The notes beneath the pieces were generated by a model, which was not told the origin of the DNA, did not search any database, and saw nothing but the letters and a program-made list of their open reading frames with translations. Position numbers and translations under genes: made by a program. DNA of 8,715 nt from Akkermansiaceae bacterium UBA1518 (GTDB taxonomy: Bacteria > Verrucomicrobiota > Verrucomicrobiia > Verrucomicrobiales > Akkermansiaceae): the NCBI GenBank assembly GCA_002323895.1, contig DCQM01000201.1, forward strand, positions 1 through 8,715, read 5' to 3'. Position 1 is the first letter of the stretch. Each line of letters opens with the position of its first letter. Below, one piece after another: positions 1-8,075 of this stretch.

Positions 1-2159
1 CCGGCAGCAACGATAAAGGAGCCGTCGGGGGTCGTTGAGGCGGAAAGAATGGTGTCCGTAATGCCGGGGAGGCTTTGGTTGTTGGCTTTAAGATCCTTGG
101 CAGATGCGGTAAGGAGTTGGTTGCTGTGACCGAGGAACGAGATGCCGGCAATTTCGGCCGAGAAACCACCTTGAGATTTGGTTTCTTTGCCTGTTTTCGG
201 ATTCCAGAGTTTGTAGAGACGGTCGACTCCCGCCGAGGCTAGAATGGACGCGTCCGGACTCCAAGCAAGCGAGAGGATATGATTGTTGTGGCCTTCGAGA
301 GTTTTTTCGAGAGTCGGGGGGTTAAGTTGATGGATTTTGATTGTTCGGTCGGTGGAGGCTGAGGCGAGTCGGTTTCCATCGGGTGAGTAACTGAGAGCGG
401 TGATAGTATCGAGATGGGCCTTTGAAAGAGTAGTGATGCTAGCTTCGTTTTCGAGATCAAGGAGGTGAATGAGAGAATGTCGGGATGGGATGCCGGAAGC
501 GGCTGCGAGTTGATGTCCGTTTGAATGGAAGGCGACAGCGAGGACACGACCGGGAAACGGGGTGGCTTTTTGGGGGTTGCCCCATTGGCGTTTGATGATC
601 CAGGTGGGAGTGGTGGAGAAGGCGAAAACGGAGTTGTCTGGAAGATGAGTGAGAACGGTGGTTTCGTCTCTAAATATGAGAGCGGTTGGTGTTTGAGGTG
701 GATTAAGGGAATCAAGGTCCTGTCCGGTATGAGAGTTCCAAAGATGAAGGGGGAAGGTATCGCTGGCGGTGGCAAGGGACTTGCCATCAGGAGAAAAGGC
801 GAGAGCTTTTACGGGGGAGAGATTTGTTTTGGCGGCTTCAGTTTGGTGCGCTTTGAAGGCTTCCTGCGCACTGATAAATTTAGTCTCGGTTTCGGAAACG
901 CTGGCTTGGATTGTAAGGAAATTTTGGGCAGCGGTCGTGCCATCTTTGATCGTGAGTTTGTGGGTGTGCTGGGCACTTCGGAGTAAGGCGCGGGAGCTAT
1001 CACGTTCATTGCGGCGTTTGTTGAGTTCGTCGGTGAGTTTTTTTATTTGGTCTTTTGGTCTCTTGGTGGTTTGTGCCGAGTCGACAATCTGCTGTTGGGT
1101 TTGGAGGGCGTGCTCTTTTTGATCGAGAGCGGTGTTCGCTTTGGCGAGAGCCAGGGCCGCTTCTTTGGTCTTGAGAGAAAGATCGGTCCATTTTTTTTCG
1201 GCATTCCCGAGCTGGCTTTTTGCTTGGTCGTGAACTTTTTGCGCGAGTTCCTGCTTAAATTCGAGTTGTTTGGTTTTACGCAGGACGGCTTGGTCGCTTT
1301 TGATTTCGAGGATCAGTTTGCCATCTTTGGCATTCCAGATTCGTGTGGAGCCATTGGGGTGCCCGGTCGCGATTCTTTGGGAAGGCTGGTGGAGCGTGAT
1401 GGCGCTGATGGGCTCTTTGAGTTCTTGGAGCGGAATTGGGGGCGATGCGGGATCTAGGGGAGGGAGCTCAGGAAAAGGGGTCTCAACTTTGGCTCCTGCC
1501 GGCAGATGGCGTTGCCAGAGTTTGAGGGTCCGATATCCTCCAGAGGCGAGGACTTGATATTGATTGAAAGCAAGGGTGTGAACGAAATCGCGATGAGCGG
1601 AATTGGTGAGGGCTGGATCGATGAGTTCCGCATCCAGAGCTCCGCGATGGAGATCGTAGACATAAAGTCGATTTCCGCGGGAAACTGCGGCGAAGCGGGC
1701 TTGTGGAGTGATGGCGGTTGCATAGCTAGCTTGGATCTCGTTGAGAGAGGACCACTCAGTAGGGCTGGAAAGGGTTGCGGATGAACCTTGCGCACCTTGG
1801 ATAATCCAAAGTCTAAGGAGTGCCAGTTCTTGGGGGTTAAGATTTCTTGCGTTGGATTTGTTTTTTGAGGGGGGCATGGGGTCTTCCTCGAGGTGAGCCG
1901 AGTAAGTAAAGACTAGGCTTTTGTCTGGGTTACCCGGAACGAGAGAGGGGCCTGAGTCACCACCCGTGATCATATCCTGAGGGGATTCAAGGTTGAGGTC
2001 TGCTTTGGCCTTTTTAGCGTTATGGCAGGCGAAACAGTTTTGTTTGAGCATAGGAACAATCTCACGCGCGAAGTCAACCTGGGTATTTCGTTGAAGAGAG
2101 GCGACGGGTAAGGAGGCGTGGGCCAAGGTTGGACAGAGGGCGAGGAGGATCAGTCTCAT
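1..2159 (-). CDS. Exported PSCyt1 cytochrome c / WD40-repeat protein with internal coiled coil (partial, C-terminus beyond window)
   Basis: The frame is open from the ATG at 2159 to the left edge, giving 719 codons without a stop, so the gene is cut by the window. Residues 1-15 form a signal peptide (MRLILLALCPTLAHA). A planctomycete-type cytochrome domain (PSCyt1) follows: haem motif C42-F-A-C45-H46, a likely axial Met in the MPP motif (M95), and the closing LWIIQGA near 117-123. WD40-like blades appear at about 140-290 (for example STRIWNAKDGKL). A Lys/Gln/Glu-rich helical stretch without prolines over most of its length (about 291-445) looks like a coiled coil. WD40 repeats then resume (FSPDGKSLATAS near 455, LASASTDRTIKI near 600, LASAGVDRLYKLW near 645). 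It is probably a periplasmic electron-transfer or scaffold protein; its partner is unknown. The ATG overlaps the upstream stop, pointing to translational coupling. Domain assignment is firm, function is not. Confidence 0.9.
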   Translation of the reverse strand, partial: MRLILLALCPTLAHASLPVASLQRNTQVDFAREIVPMLKQNCFACHNAKKAKADLNLESPQDMITGGDSGPSLVPGNPDKSLVFTYSAHLEEDPMPPSKNKSNARNLNPQELALLRLWIIQGAQGSSATLSSPTEWSSLNEIQASYATAITPQARFAAVSRGNRLYVYDLHRGALDAELIDPALTNSAHRDFVHTLAFNQYQVLASGGYRTLKLWQRHLPAGAKVETPFPELPPLDPASPPIPLQELKEPISAITLHQPSQRIATGHPNGSTRIWNAKDGKLILEIKSDQAVLRKTKQLEFKQELAQKVHDQAKSQLGNAEKKWTDLSLKTKEAALALAKANTALDQKEHALQTQQQIVDSAQTTKRPKDQIKKLTDELNKRRNERDSSRALLRSAQHTHKLTIKDGTTAAQNFLTIQASVSETETKFISAQEAFKAHQTEAAKTNLSPVKALAFSPDGKSLATASDTFPLHLWNSHTGQDLDSLNPPQTPTALIFRDETTVLTHLPDNSVFAFSTTPTWIIKRQWGNPQKATPFPGRVLAVAFHSNGHQLAAASGIPSRHSLIHLLDLENEASITTLSKAHLDTITALSYSPDGNRLASASTDRTIKIHQLNPPTLEKTLEGHNNHILSLAWSPDASILASAGVDRLYKLWNPKTGKETKSQGGFSAEIAGISFLGHSNQLLTASAKDLKANNQSLPGITDTILSASTTPDGSFIVAA
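2156..2159 (-). promoter_or_regulatory. ATGA stop–start overlap coupling two genes
   Basis: Read on the minus strand, bases 2159-2156 are ATGA: the ATG opens the WD40/cytochrome gene and the TGA closes the PPC-like gene. No purine-rich Shine-Dalgarno sequence lies just upstream (the preceding bases are CACCATCACACC), so termination–reinitiation is the likely way the downstream gene is translated. Confidence 0.8.
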
Positions 2160-4249
2160 GGTGTGATGGTGAGAGTGAGGAGCGAAGAGTAAGCTGAGTG
2201 GGTGAGGTCGCGAGGCTTGGACCTCTCGCTTTGCTGGCCGAGGAAATCAGCGGCTTTCTTTTTGGCGGTGTTAAATGCAGGGGGGATGGGTTTGGAGTCA
2301 GCTTTGAGTGATTTCTCTAAATCTTCGAGGCGTTTGAGATCTGCTTTGGCGTTCTCGAGGGCGGGGAGATTGTTCTGGTGGCTCAGAGTGAAGTTGGCCT
2401 GAAGAGTGAATTGGTGGGTTTGGTTCGGGGCGATTTTAAGATCGTTGGATGCGTTGAGCGGAATCGTAATTTTCCCCTCCGTCGCATTAGGTTTGATTTT
2501 GACCTGAGGTGGTTTGGAGTGAGGGGAGTTGACAAGGGTGACTGTAATCTCGCCTTTGATTTTGGTATTTTTGGTAAGTTTGAATGGGATCTCGAGAGTC
2601 TCGCCAATTTTATGAGCGAACGAATTGCTGGCGGGACTGAGGACAAGAGGTGCTTTTTCAGCGTGTGTAATGCTGAGGGGAAGAAGTTGGGCGATCCGGG
2701 TGAGGTAGCGTTCGGCGTCCCAGTTTCCAACGTGCCAGGATGAGGTGACGGGTTGGGCGGTAATTATTTTTTCTTTGGTTGTTCCTTTGATTGTTAGAAA
2801 GCTGTGGGCAGGTGCGGTGTTAGGTTGTGAGGTGAGGATGAGGGTGACACTTGTTTTGTCAGGGGCGATTGATTTGGGGTGGAAGTCGAGGCCGGGTGGA
2901 AGACCGTCGATCGAAAGATTGATGGTTTCGTCGAATCCCGAATCTCGGATGACGAAGATTCGAAGCCGTGCAGTTCCACCTTGGCGGATGATGGTGGTTT
3001 GCCGGGGAAGAGATTTGTCTTTTTGGTGCAAATGCCAAGGGGTGGCAATGAGCTTGTAACCAGAGGCAGGGGGGCGGATGCGGAGTTTAGCGGAAGCAGG
3101 CTTGCTAAATTGATTGAGAAGGGTGAGGCGATATTGTCCGTCGGCAGGTGGATTAAATTTGATTGCGGAGTCACTTGTTCGAAGAGGGCAATGGCGGCCG
3201 CCGTTTGGAAGGATGAAGTCGTCGTTGGAAGCGATTTCCTTGTATTGTGAATTGCCGTTTTGGTCGGTCGTAACTTGTTCGACTATTAGGAGGGAATCGG
3301 AAGGTTGATGGAGGCGTGCGGAGAGAAGTTCGATCCAAAGCGGGTGATCTTTTTTGGCAGAAAAGGAATGATAACTCGGAGATTTTGAGAGGGTCACCGT
3401 AGTATCTGTGGGGTGGTCTTTGGTGCGCAAGAAAGAGGTATCAATATCTGGAACCGCTGTGGTGGCAGCGATCAGGCGATAAGGGTGCTCAACACCGCCA
3501 CTAAAGGTTACATCGTGAATCTTGATCAGGTAAGTGCCGGCGGTGGGAGCTTTGAAAGTAATGGATGCGTCGCGGTTGTGAGTGGAGCGATCATTGTCAC
3601 GGGCAAGTTCGTGACCATCGGGAGAGAGTAGAACAAGGGTAGGATCCAAGCGGGAGTCGATGACCTGAGCTTGGCAGTGGAGGTGGACAGTTTGCCCTTG
3701 GGCAAGAGTGATTTTGTAATGGTCGATTGCGGTGTTATCGGCGTGGCCATTAACGATGGAGTCGAGGGGGAGAGTTTCAGCAGTCTCAGGCGAGTGATTG
3801 GTGCCGTGATTTTTTTCAGGAAGGTGACTGACGACGAAGGCACGTGGAGCTGTAAGGCCAAGGCGGGTTTGAGCACAGACTTCGTAAATACCGGCAGGAG
3901 TTTCGGGTGTGGCCGTGATTCGGTAGCGCAGAGGATTGGGTCTGGCAGGGGAGTATTCGGTAGCGGAATGCTGGATGGCTTCGGCGGTGAGTCCGGGGTG
4001 TGAGAAGTGAAGAGCCGTTGTTTCTTCGAGTTCGTTTCCGCCGATCGTGAGTTCGGTTGAGGTGCCAGCTTGCAGGCCCTGGGGGAAGACTGTTTTTAAA
4101 TCAGGGTTTGGGAGCTGTGCGAGCAGGGCGGGCGAGCACAGAACTGTGAACGCTAAAACATTTGAAGGAGAGAATGCGAAAGATAAAGGAAACACCGGGG
4201 TGGGCTTCAGTGGTTGAAGAGGAATTCCTTCGTGTTGAGGAGGGCCCAA
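2156..4249 (-). CDS. Exported PPC-domain (pre-peptidase C-terminal-like) multi-domain protein
   Basis: Numbering is from the outermost TTG at 4249. A hydrophobic export segment (about 19-44, ending ALLAQ) leads into an IPT/TIG-like beta domain (about 50-142, VFPQGLQAGTSTELTIGG). A PPC-like domain follows at about 150-262, with the typical LDPTLVLLSPDG and the GTYLIKI strand near 238-244. A second, more divergent PPC-like unit lies at about 275-395 (FNPPADGQYRLTLLNQ). The rest is beta-sandwich-like (400-625), then a charged helical tail (about 628-675). No catalytic motif is visible, so it is probably an adhesive or scaffold partner of the neighbouring cytochrome proteins. The start is uncertain: TTG 4249 overlaps the upstream gene by 43 bases; CTG 4210 gives a stop–start overlap (CTGA) and an MKPTP signal peptide; GTG 4195 clears the upstream stop but leaves no N-terminal positive charge. 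I give the outer limit; the true start probably lies between 4210 and 4195. Confidence 0.85.
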   Translation of the reverse strand: MGPPQHEGIPLQPLKPTPVFPLSFAFSPSNVLAFTVLCSPALLAQLPNPDLKTVFPQGLQAGTSTELTIGGNELEETTALHFSHPGLTAEAIQHSATEYSPARPNPLRYRITATPETPAGIYEVCAQTRLGLTAPRAFVVSHLPEKNHGTNHSPETAETLPLDSIVNGHADNTAIDHYKITLAQGQTVHLHCQAQVIDSRLDPTLVLLSPDGHELARDNDRSTHNRDASITFKAPTAGTYLIKIHDVTFSGGVEHPYRLIAATTAVPDIDTSFLRTKDHPTDTTVTLSKSPSYHSFSAKKDHPLWIELLSARLHQPSDSLLIVEQVTTDQNGNSQYKEIASNDDFILPNGGRHCPLRTSDSAIKFNPPADGQYRLTLLNQFSKPASAKLRIRPPASGYKLIATPWHLHQKDKSLPRQTTIIRQGGTARLRIFVIRDSGFDETINLSIDGLPPGLDFHPKSIAPDKTSVTLILTSQPNTAPAHSFLTIKGTTKEKIITAQPVTSSWHVGNWDAERYLTRIAQLLPLSITHAEKAPLVLSPASNSFAHKIGETLEIPFKLTKNTKIKGEITVTLVNSPHSKPPQVKIKPNATEGKITIPLNASNDLKIAPNQTHQFTLQANFTLSHQNNLPALENAKADLKRLEDLEKSLKADSKPIPPAFNTAKKKAADFLGQQSERSKPRDLTHSAYSSLLTLTITP
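4207..4210 (-). promoter_or_regulatory. Possible CTGA stop–start overlap
   Basis: On the minus strand, bases 4210-4207 read CTGA. The TGA ends the DUF1549/DUF1553 gene, and the CTG is in frame with the PPC-like gene, where it would give the signal-peptide start MKPTPVFPL. The geometry mirrors the ATGA junction at 2159-2156. CTG initiation is rare in bacteria, so this is a suggestion only; a GAAGGA lies about 15 bases upstream, further than usual for a Shine-Dalgarno sequence. Confidence 0.3.
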
Positions 4250-6702
4250 ATGAGATCTTCGTAGGCTTGGCGGGTGGGGAGAATTGGGTCGGCTGGTACG
4301 GCCTTGTCACTTTCCTTGGGCGAGGTGGGTCTAGGCTCGTTTTGTTTTCTCTGCAAATAAGCAAGCGCAGTGGCGAGTTCTTCTGGTTGGGGTGGGCGGG
4401 AAAGAGCGTGGAGATAGAGTTGGGTGAGAAGATTTTGGGGCTGTGCGTCTTTTTGTTTTGCGAGATTTGCAGGCCGTGATTGGTCAGAAGAGAGCTTGAG
4501 TCGAATGTTGTTCGAATTTACGAGGTGGAGCGCTTGCGCAAGATTGACATCGGCACTGCGCTCGCATTCGCATGCGCTGTTCATATCGGGGCGTCCGAAT
4601 ACAGAGAGGAAATAGGAGGATTTTGAGAAGGTATCATCCGGAAGCTGAATCGCGCGAGTTCCAGCAGGTTGGCCGGCGAATGATTCATTTGCTCCGGTGA
4701 CGGTGTTGATCCCATCGAGTAGGATTTCGGCCGGAAGTCGTCGGGGGTAAAAGCGCGAGTAGTTTTGGCTATCTTCGGAATTATGCTGATTTGGAATGGC
4801 CGAGAGTTGGTAGGTGTGGGAGTTGGTGATGGTGCGAACGAGCCTTTTAAGGTCGTATCCGTTGGCGATAAAATCAGATGCAAGGCTCTCTAATAATTCG
4901 GGGTGGGTTGCGGGGTTGGTGACGCGTAGATCGTCTTCGGGATCAACAAGTCCACGGCCAAAAAAGTGTTTCCAGTAGCGGTTAACGAGCATCTTGGCGA
5001 AGAAAGGATTTGCTGGGTTAATCATCCAATCGGCGAGGTGTTCGCGAGGATCTTCATAGGATGGAATGGTGAGTTCTTCTCCTCCGAGGGGTTTTGGTTT
5101 TAGTGTTTTGCCGGTGCGGGGATTTTTAGAGGTGGCTTGCCCCCGATTGTGAAGAACGATTTCTTCTCCAGGCTGCAGACCAGGTTTTCTTGTGATGCGT
5201 GAGAAGAAAGCCTGCAAACCGTAGTAGTCATCTTCGCTCCACTTCTCATAGGGATGGTGGTGGCACTGAGCGCACTGCATACGGACTCCCAAAAAAACTT
5301 GAGCGACGTTTTCAAGTTGGTCTTTGCTGTCGCGAACCGTGCGATACCAGACGACGGGTGGATTGGTGCCGGTTTCTCCGGAGGCGGTGAGAAACTCGCG
5401 CGCTATTTGGTGATAGGGTTGGTTGTTATAGATGGCGTTTCGGAGCCACTGATGAAAGGCAACAGAGCCTCGGGCGTGTTCAGGTTTAGCACGTTTATTG
5501 CGGAGGATTGCGGCCCATTTTCCGGCGAAATAATCAGCGTGGTCTGGAGACGTGAGAAGTTGTTCGATTTTTTGCGCCCGCTTGTTGGGTTCATTATCGC
5601 TCAGAAAAGCGTTGGTTTCGTCGATGCTAGGAAGACGTCCTGCGATATCGATCGTGACACGCCGGAGGAAAGTGGCGTCGTCGCTCTTTTCGGATGGAGG
5701 AAGCCCGAGAGTCTGAAGTTGAGTAAAGATGTGTTGGTCGACGAAGTTCGCGGGTTGCGGAAGGTTTTCGACGGGGGCTCCGAGAGGGAGGATCGCGCGG
5801 AAGACATCAACGTGTTCTTGGAAGCGGATCATGATGGAGGTTGAACCAGGGATATGACCCATCGTGACGCGACCATCCATCGTGACGCTGGCTCGTTCTT
5901 CATCGTTGGATTCGTACTGCGCGAGGTGGCTAATATCGCGAGTCGAGTTGTCAGAGAAGTGAGCGGTAACGCGGAGTTGTTGTTGGGAGTTGGGCTGTGT
6001 CAGGCGTTCCTTTGGATAGACTGAGATGGAGGTGGCTTTGGGAAATTCCTTGGGGTCGTTGGGGAGACCTTGTTTGATCCAGCGAATGATGGCTTGGTAG
6101 TCAGGCGAATTTTTTTCAAGACGTGAGCCTCCCTGATGGGGGATTTCGCCGGTCGCTTTGAGGACTAGGAGAGAATGTTCTGGAGCGGCCCGAAAGATAC
6201 GGCGCTCCCGGGAATCGCGAACAAGATAGTTATAGTCGTTCCAGGGTTCGTAACCAAAGAGGGAAAGTTTGAAGCCATTTTGGCCGGCGGCTTTCCCGTG
6301 GCACCCTCCTCCGTTGCAGCCGTATTTCGAGAGAACGGGAACAAAGTCGTTGGTGAACGAAATGGTGGTGGTTTCAGCAGAAGCTACTTTGATGGGCTTC
6401 GAAATGCTGAGTTCACCGTGGGTGGCAGTGAGAGTCGTTTCGCCAGCGGTGAGAACGGTGACGAGACCGGAGGGGGAGACAGTAATGATATTGGGTGGAT
6501 CGCTGGTGTAGGTGGCGATGTGGGTCAGGTCGATTGGTGTTTGACCCGGAGATTGCGATTCCTGAGTGAGGACAAGTTGGTGTGTATCGTGAAGGTGTTT
6601 TAGGGTAATGGGTGAGGAGTTTTCGAAAGCGAGATTTGAAGACTGGGCCGACGCACAAGAAAGAAAGAGGACGAATGCCGCGATGATGGGGAGCTTGGGC
6701 AT
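4207..6702 (-). CDS. Exported DUF1549 (PSCyt2) / DUF1553 (PSD1) protein with Ig-like segments and two haem-type motifs
   Basis: The product has 831 residues. Residues 1-19 are a signal peptide ending CASA|Q. A Big_2-like Ig fold spans about 30-107 (VSPSGLVTVLTAGETTLTA). A cytochrome-like module covers about 114-213, with C129-N-G-G-G-C134-H135, a Cx4CH variant, and the closing IIRWIKQG. A second Big_2-like segment lies at about 225-305. DUF1549 (PSCyt2) covers about 318-500 (FLRRVTIDIAGRLP) and ends with a canonical C477-A-Q-C480-H481. DUF1553 (PSD1) covers about 550-831 (LVNRYWKHFFGRGLVDPEDD, then FGRPDMNSACECERS with C711 and C713, ending TKEFLFNH). This architecture and length are usual for the family, whose activity has not been established to my knowledge; haem binding and periplasmic redox function are inferred from the motifs. 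The ATG at 6702 is chosen because it gives a clean signal peptide. The gene begins 23 bases after the DUF1501 stop and its TGA overlaps possible starts of the next gene. Confidence 0.93.
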   Translation of the reverse strand: MPKLPIIAAFVLFLSCASAQSSNLAFENSSPITLKHLHDTHQLVLTQESQSPGQTPIDLTHIATYTSDPPNIITVSPSGLVTVLTAGETTLTATHGELSISKPIKVASAETTTISFTNDFVPVLSKYGCNGGGCHGKAAGQNGFKLSLFGYEPWNDYNYLVRDSRERRIFRAAPEHSLLVLKATGEIPHQGGSRLEKNSPDYQAIIRWIKQGLPNDPKEFPKATSISVYPKERLTQPNSQQQLRVTAHFSDNSTRDISHLAQYESNDEERASVTMDGRVTMGHIPGSTSIMIRFQEHVDVFRAILPLGAPVENLPQPANFVDQHIFTQLQTLGLPPSEKSDDATFLRRVTIDIAGRLPSIDETNAFLSDNEPNKRAQKIEQLLTSPDHADYFAGKWAAILRNKRAKPEHARGSVAFHQWLRNAIYNNQPYHQIAREFLTASGETGTNPPVVWYRTVRDSKDQLENVAQVFLGVRMQCAQCHHHPYEKWSEDDYYGLQAFFSRITRKPGLQPGEEIVLHNRGQATSKNPRTGKTLKPKPLGGEELTIPSYEDPREHLADWMINPANPFFAKMLVNRYWKHFFGRGLVDPEDDLRVTNPATHPELLESLASDFIANGYDLKRLVRTITNSHTYQLSAIPNQHNSEDSQNYSRFYPRRLPAEILLDGINTVTGANESFAGQPAGTRAIQLPDDTFSKSSYFLSVFGRPDMNSACECERSADVNLAQALHLVNSNNIRLKLSSDQSRPANLAKQKDAQPQNLLTQLYLHALSRPPQPEELATALAYLQRKQNEPRPTSPKESDKAVPADPILPTRQAYEDLIWALLNTKEFLFNH

Positions 6703-6725
6703 GGGCGCTGGTGATAAAGTGAAAG

Positions 6726-8075
6726 TTATCCGACAAGTTCCTTCATAGGGGCGTGCTGGGAGTCCACAAGGAAACGGGGGCGTCCCGTAAGATCCTCGAC
6801 CGTGGTGCGTCGAGCATCGATGCCAAGATTATGGTAAAGAGTGGAAAAGACTTCTTGGAATTCAACAGGTCGATCATCGGCTTCACCGCCATCACGAGTC
6901 GTGGATCCAATGACTTGCCCGTGGGTCATGCCTCCGCCGGCAAGGAGAGCCGTTGAGACTTTTGGCCAGTGATCACGCCCGCCTTTGTCGTTGATTTTTG
7001 GAGTGCGTCCGAACTCGCCCCAGACGACAACTGAGACATCGTCGGAGAGACCACGGTCATGGAGGTCCTGAACTAGGGCGGTAATCCCCTGATCAAGGAG
7101 AGGGAAGTCGGTTCGAGCGCGGCCGAAGTTGTTGCCATGCCAGTCCCATCGAGAGAAGCCTAAGGTGACGCAGCGGGCCCCAGCTTCGACAAGTCGACGA
7201 GCCATCAGGAACTGATCGAGTCGTTTCCAAGGCCCATCAGCAGTGAGTTTCTCAGTCCCTTTTCCATAGCGTTCGACCATCTTGGGGTCTTCCTTGGAAA
7301 GATCGAAGGCTTCGGCGAGTCTTGAGGAAGTGAGGACCCCAAAGGCTTGTTCGGTGAACGTGTCCATTCCGGTCATGGCGCCCGAGGCGTCGACATCACG
7401 GCGGAAGTTATCGAAAGATTTTAAGAGAGCTTTGCGGTCCGCAAGTCGTTCGATGGAGATGTCTTTAAGGATCATATCATCCTTTCCGCCTCCGCGGAAC
7501 GGAGCGAAGGCTGCATGTGAAGGTCCAAGGAAGCCTGGCTTACCTGGGTCGCCCCATTGGTCGTGTCCGCATTTTGGCGAGAGGCCGAGAAATGAGGGGA
7601 CTCCTGGAGTGACTTGGCCTTGAAGCTTGGAGAGGACAGCGCCGATTGAGGGCCAACCGCCAGAGGGTTGAGGGCCTTGAAGCTTTCTTCCGGTGAGGCA
7701 TTGGACTGCGTCGTGTCCTCCGCCGGCTCCAACCATGGAGCGGATGACGGAAAATTTGTCCATCATACCAGCCATTTTTGGAAAGAGTTCTCCAATTTGG
7801 ATGCCTGGGACGTTGGTGGAGATGGGATTAAATTCGCCGCGAATACCCGAGGGAGCTTCGGTTTTAATATCCCACATGTCTTGGTGTGGCGGGCCCCCAG
7901 CGAGAAAAACCATGATGACCGCCTTGTGTTCGAGTTTTTTAGGCGTGGTTGCTTCGGCTTGGAGCAGTTGAGGAAGGGAGGCTCCGCCGAGACCAAGACC
8001 CCCGATCCGTAAGAAGCCACGGCGTGTCATACCGTCACAGAAAGTTTCGCCTTTGGATCCGGATATTGTGAGCAT
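6726..8075 (-). CDS. DUF1501 protein, Tat-exported, alkaline-phosphatase-superfamily-like
   Basis: The product has 449 residues. The N-terminus carries the family leader (ETFCDGMTRRGFLRIGG), with twin arginines R18-R19 followed by a Gly/Leu-rich segment, which indicates Tat export in a folded state. Family motifs in order are FLAGGPPHQDMWD (57-69), WDWHGNNF (310-317), VVWGEFGRTP (350-359) and GGRDHWP (365-371). The Asp and His residues in these motifs (H64, D66, D311, H313, D368, H369) are plausible metal ligands, by analogy with the alkaline phosphatase/sulfatase fold to which DUF1501 is related; that role is inferred. The substrate is unknown. It is first in the four-gene unit, 23 bases upstream of the DUF1549/DUF1553 gene, a pairing typical of planctomycetes and verrucomicrobia. 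The ATG at 8075 is chosen over the internal Met16 because the residues between them are the conserved family leader. There is no clear Shine-Dalgarno sequence (AGAAACGTACT precedes the ATG). Confidence 0.95.
   Translation of the reverse strand: MLTISGSKGETFCDGMTRRGFLRIGGLGLGGASLPQLLQAEATTPKKLEHKAVIMVFLAGGPPHQDMWDIKTEAPSGIRGEFNPISTNVPGIQIGELFPKMAGMMDKFSVIRSMVGAGGGHDAVQCLTGRKLQGPQPSGGWPSIGAVLSKLQGQVTPGVPSFLGLSPKCGHDQWGDPGKPGFLGPSHAAFAPFRGGGKDDMILKDISIERLADRKALLKSFDNFRRDVDASGAMTGMDTFTEQAFGVLTSSRLAEAFDLSKEDPKMVERYGKGTEKLTADGPWKRLDQFLMARRLVEAGARCVTLGFSRWDWHGNNFGRARTDFPLLDQGITALVQDLHDRGLSDDVSVVVWGEFGRTPKINDKGGRDHWPKVSTALLAGGGMTHGQVIGSTTRDGGEADDRPVEFQEVFSTLYHNLGIDARRTTVEDLTGRPRFLVDSQHAPMKELVG

Noticed and set aside
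239..787. Minus-strand open frame of 182 codons, very rich in Pro and Ser
   Set aside because: It is an out-of-frame reading of the WD40/cytochrome gene, whose own frame runs uninterrupted through the whole region with clear WD40 repeats.
5254..5844. Plus-strand open frame of 196 codons opposite the DUF1549/DUF1553 gene
   Set aside because: It lies wholly antisense to a confidently identified gene with conserved motifs, and its translation shows no domain; it is a shadow frame.
6658..6702. Lipoprotein signal (lipobox) around Cys16 of the DUF1549/DUF1553 protein
   Set aside because: The residues before the Cys are F-L-S rather than a standard [LVI][ASTVI][GAS] lipobox, and an ASA|Q signal peptidase I site follows directly.
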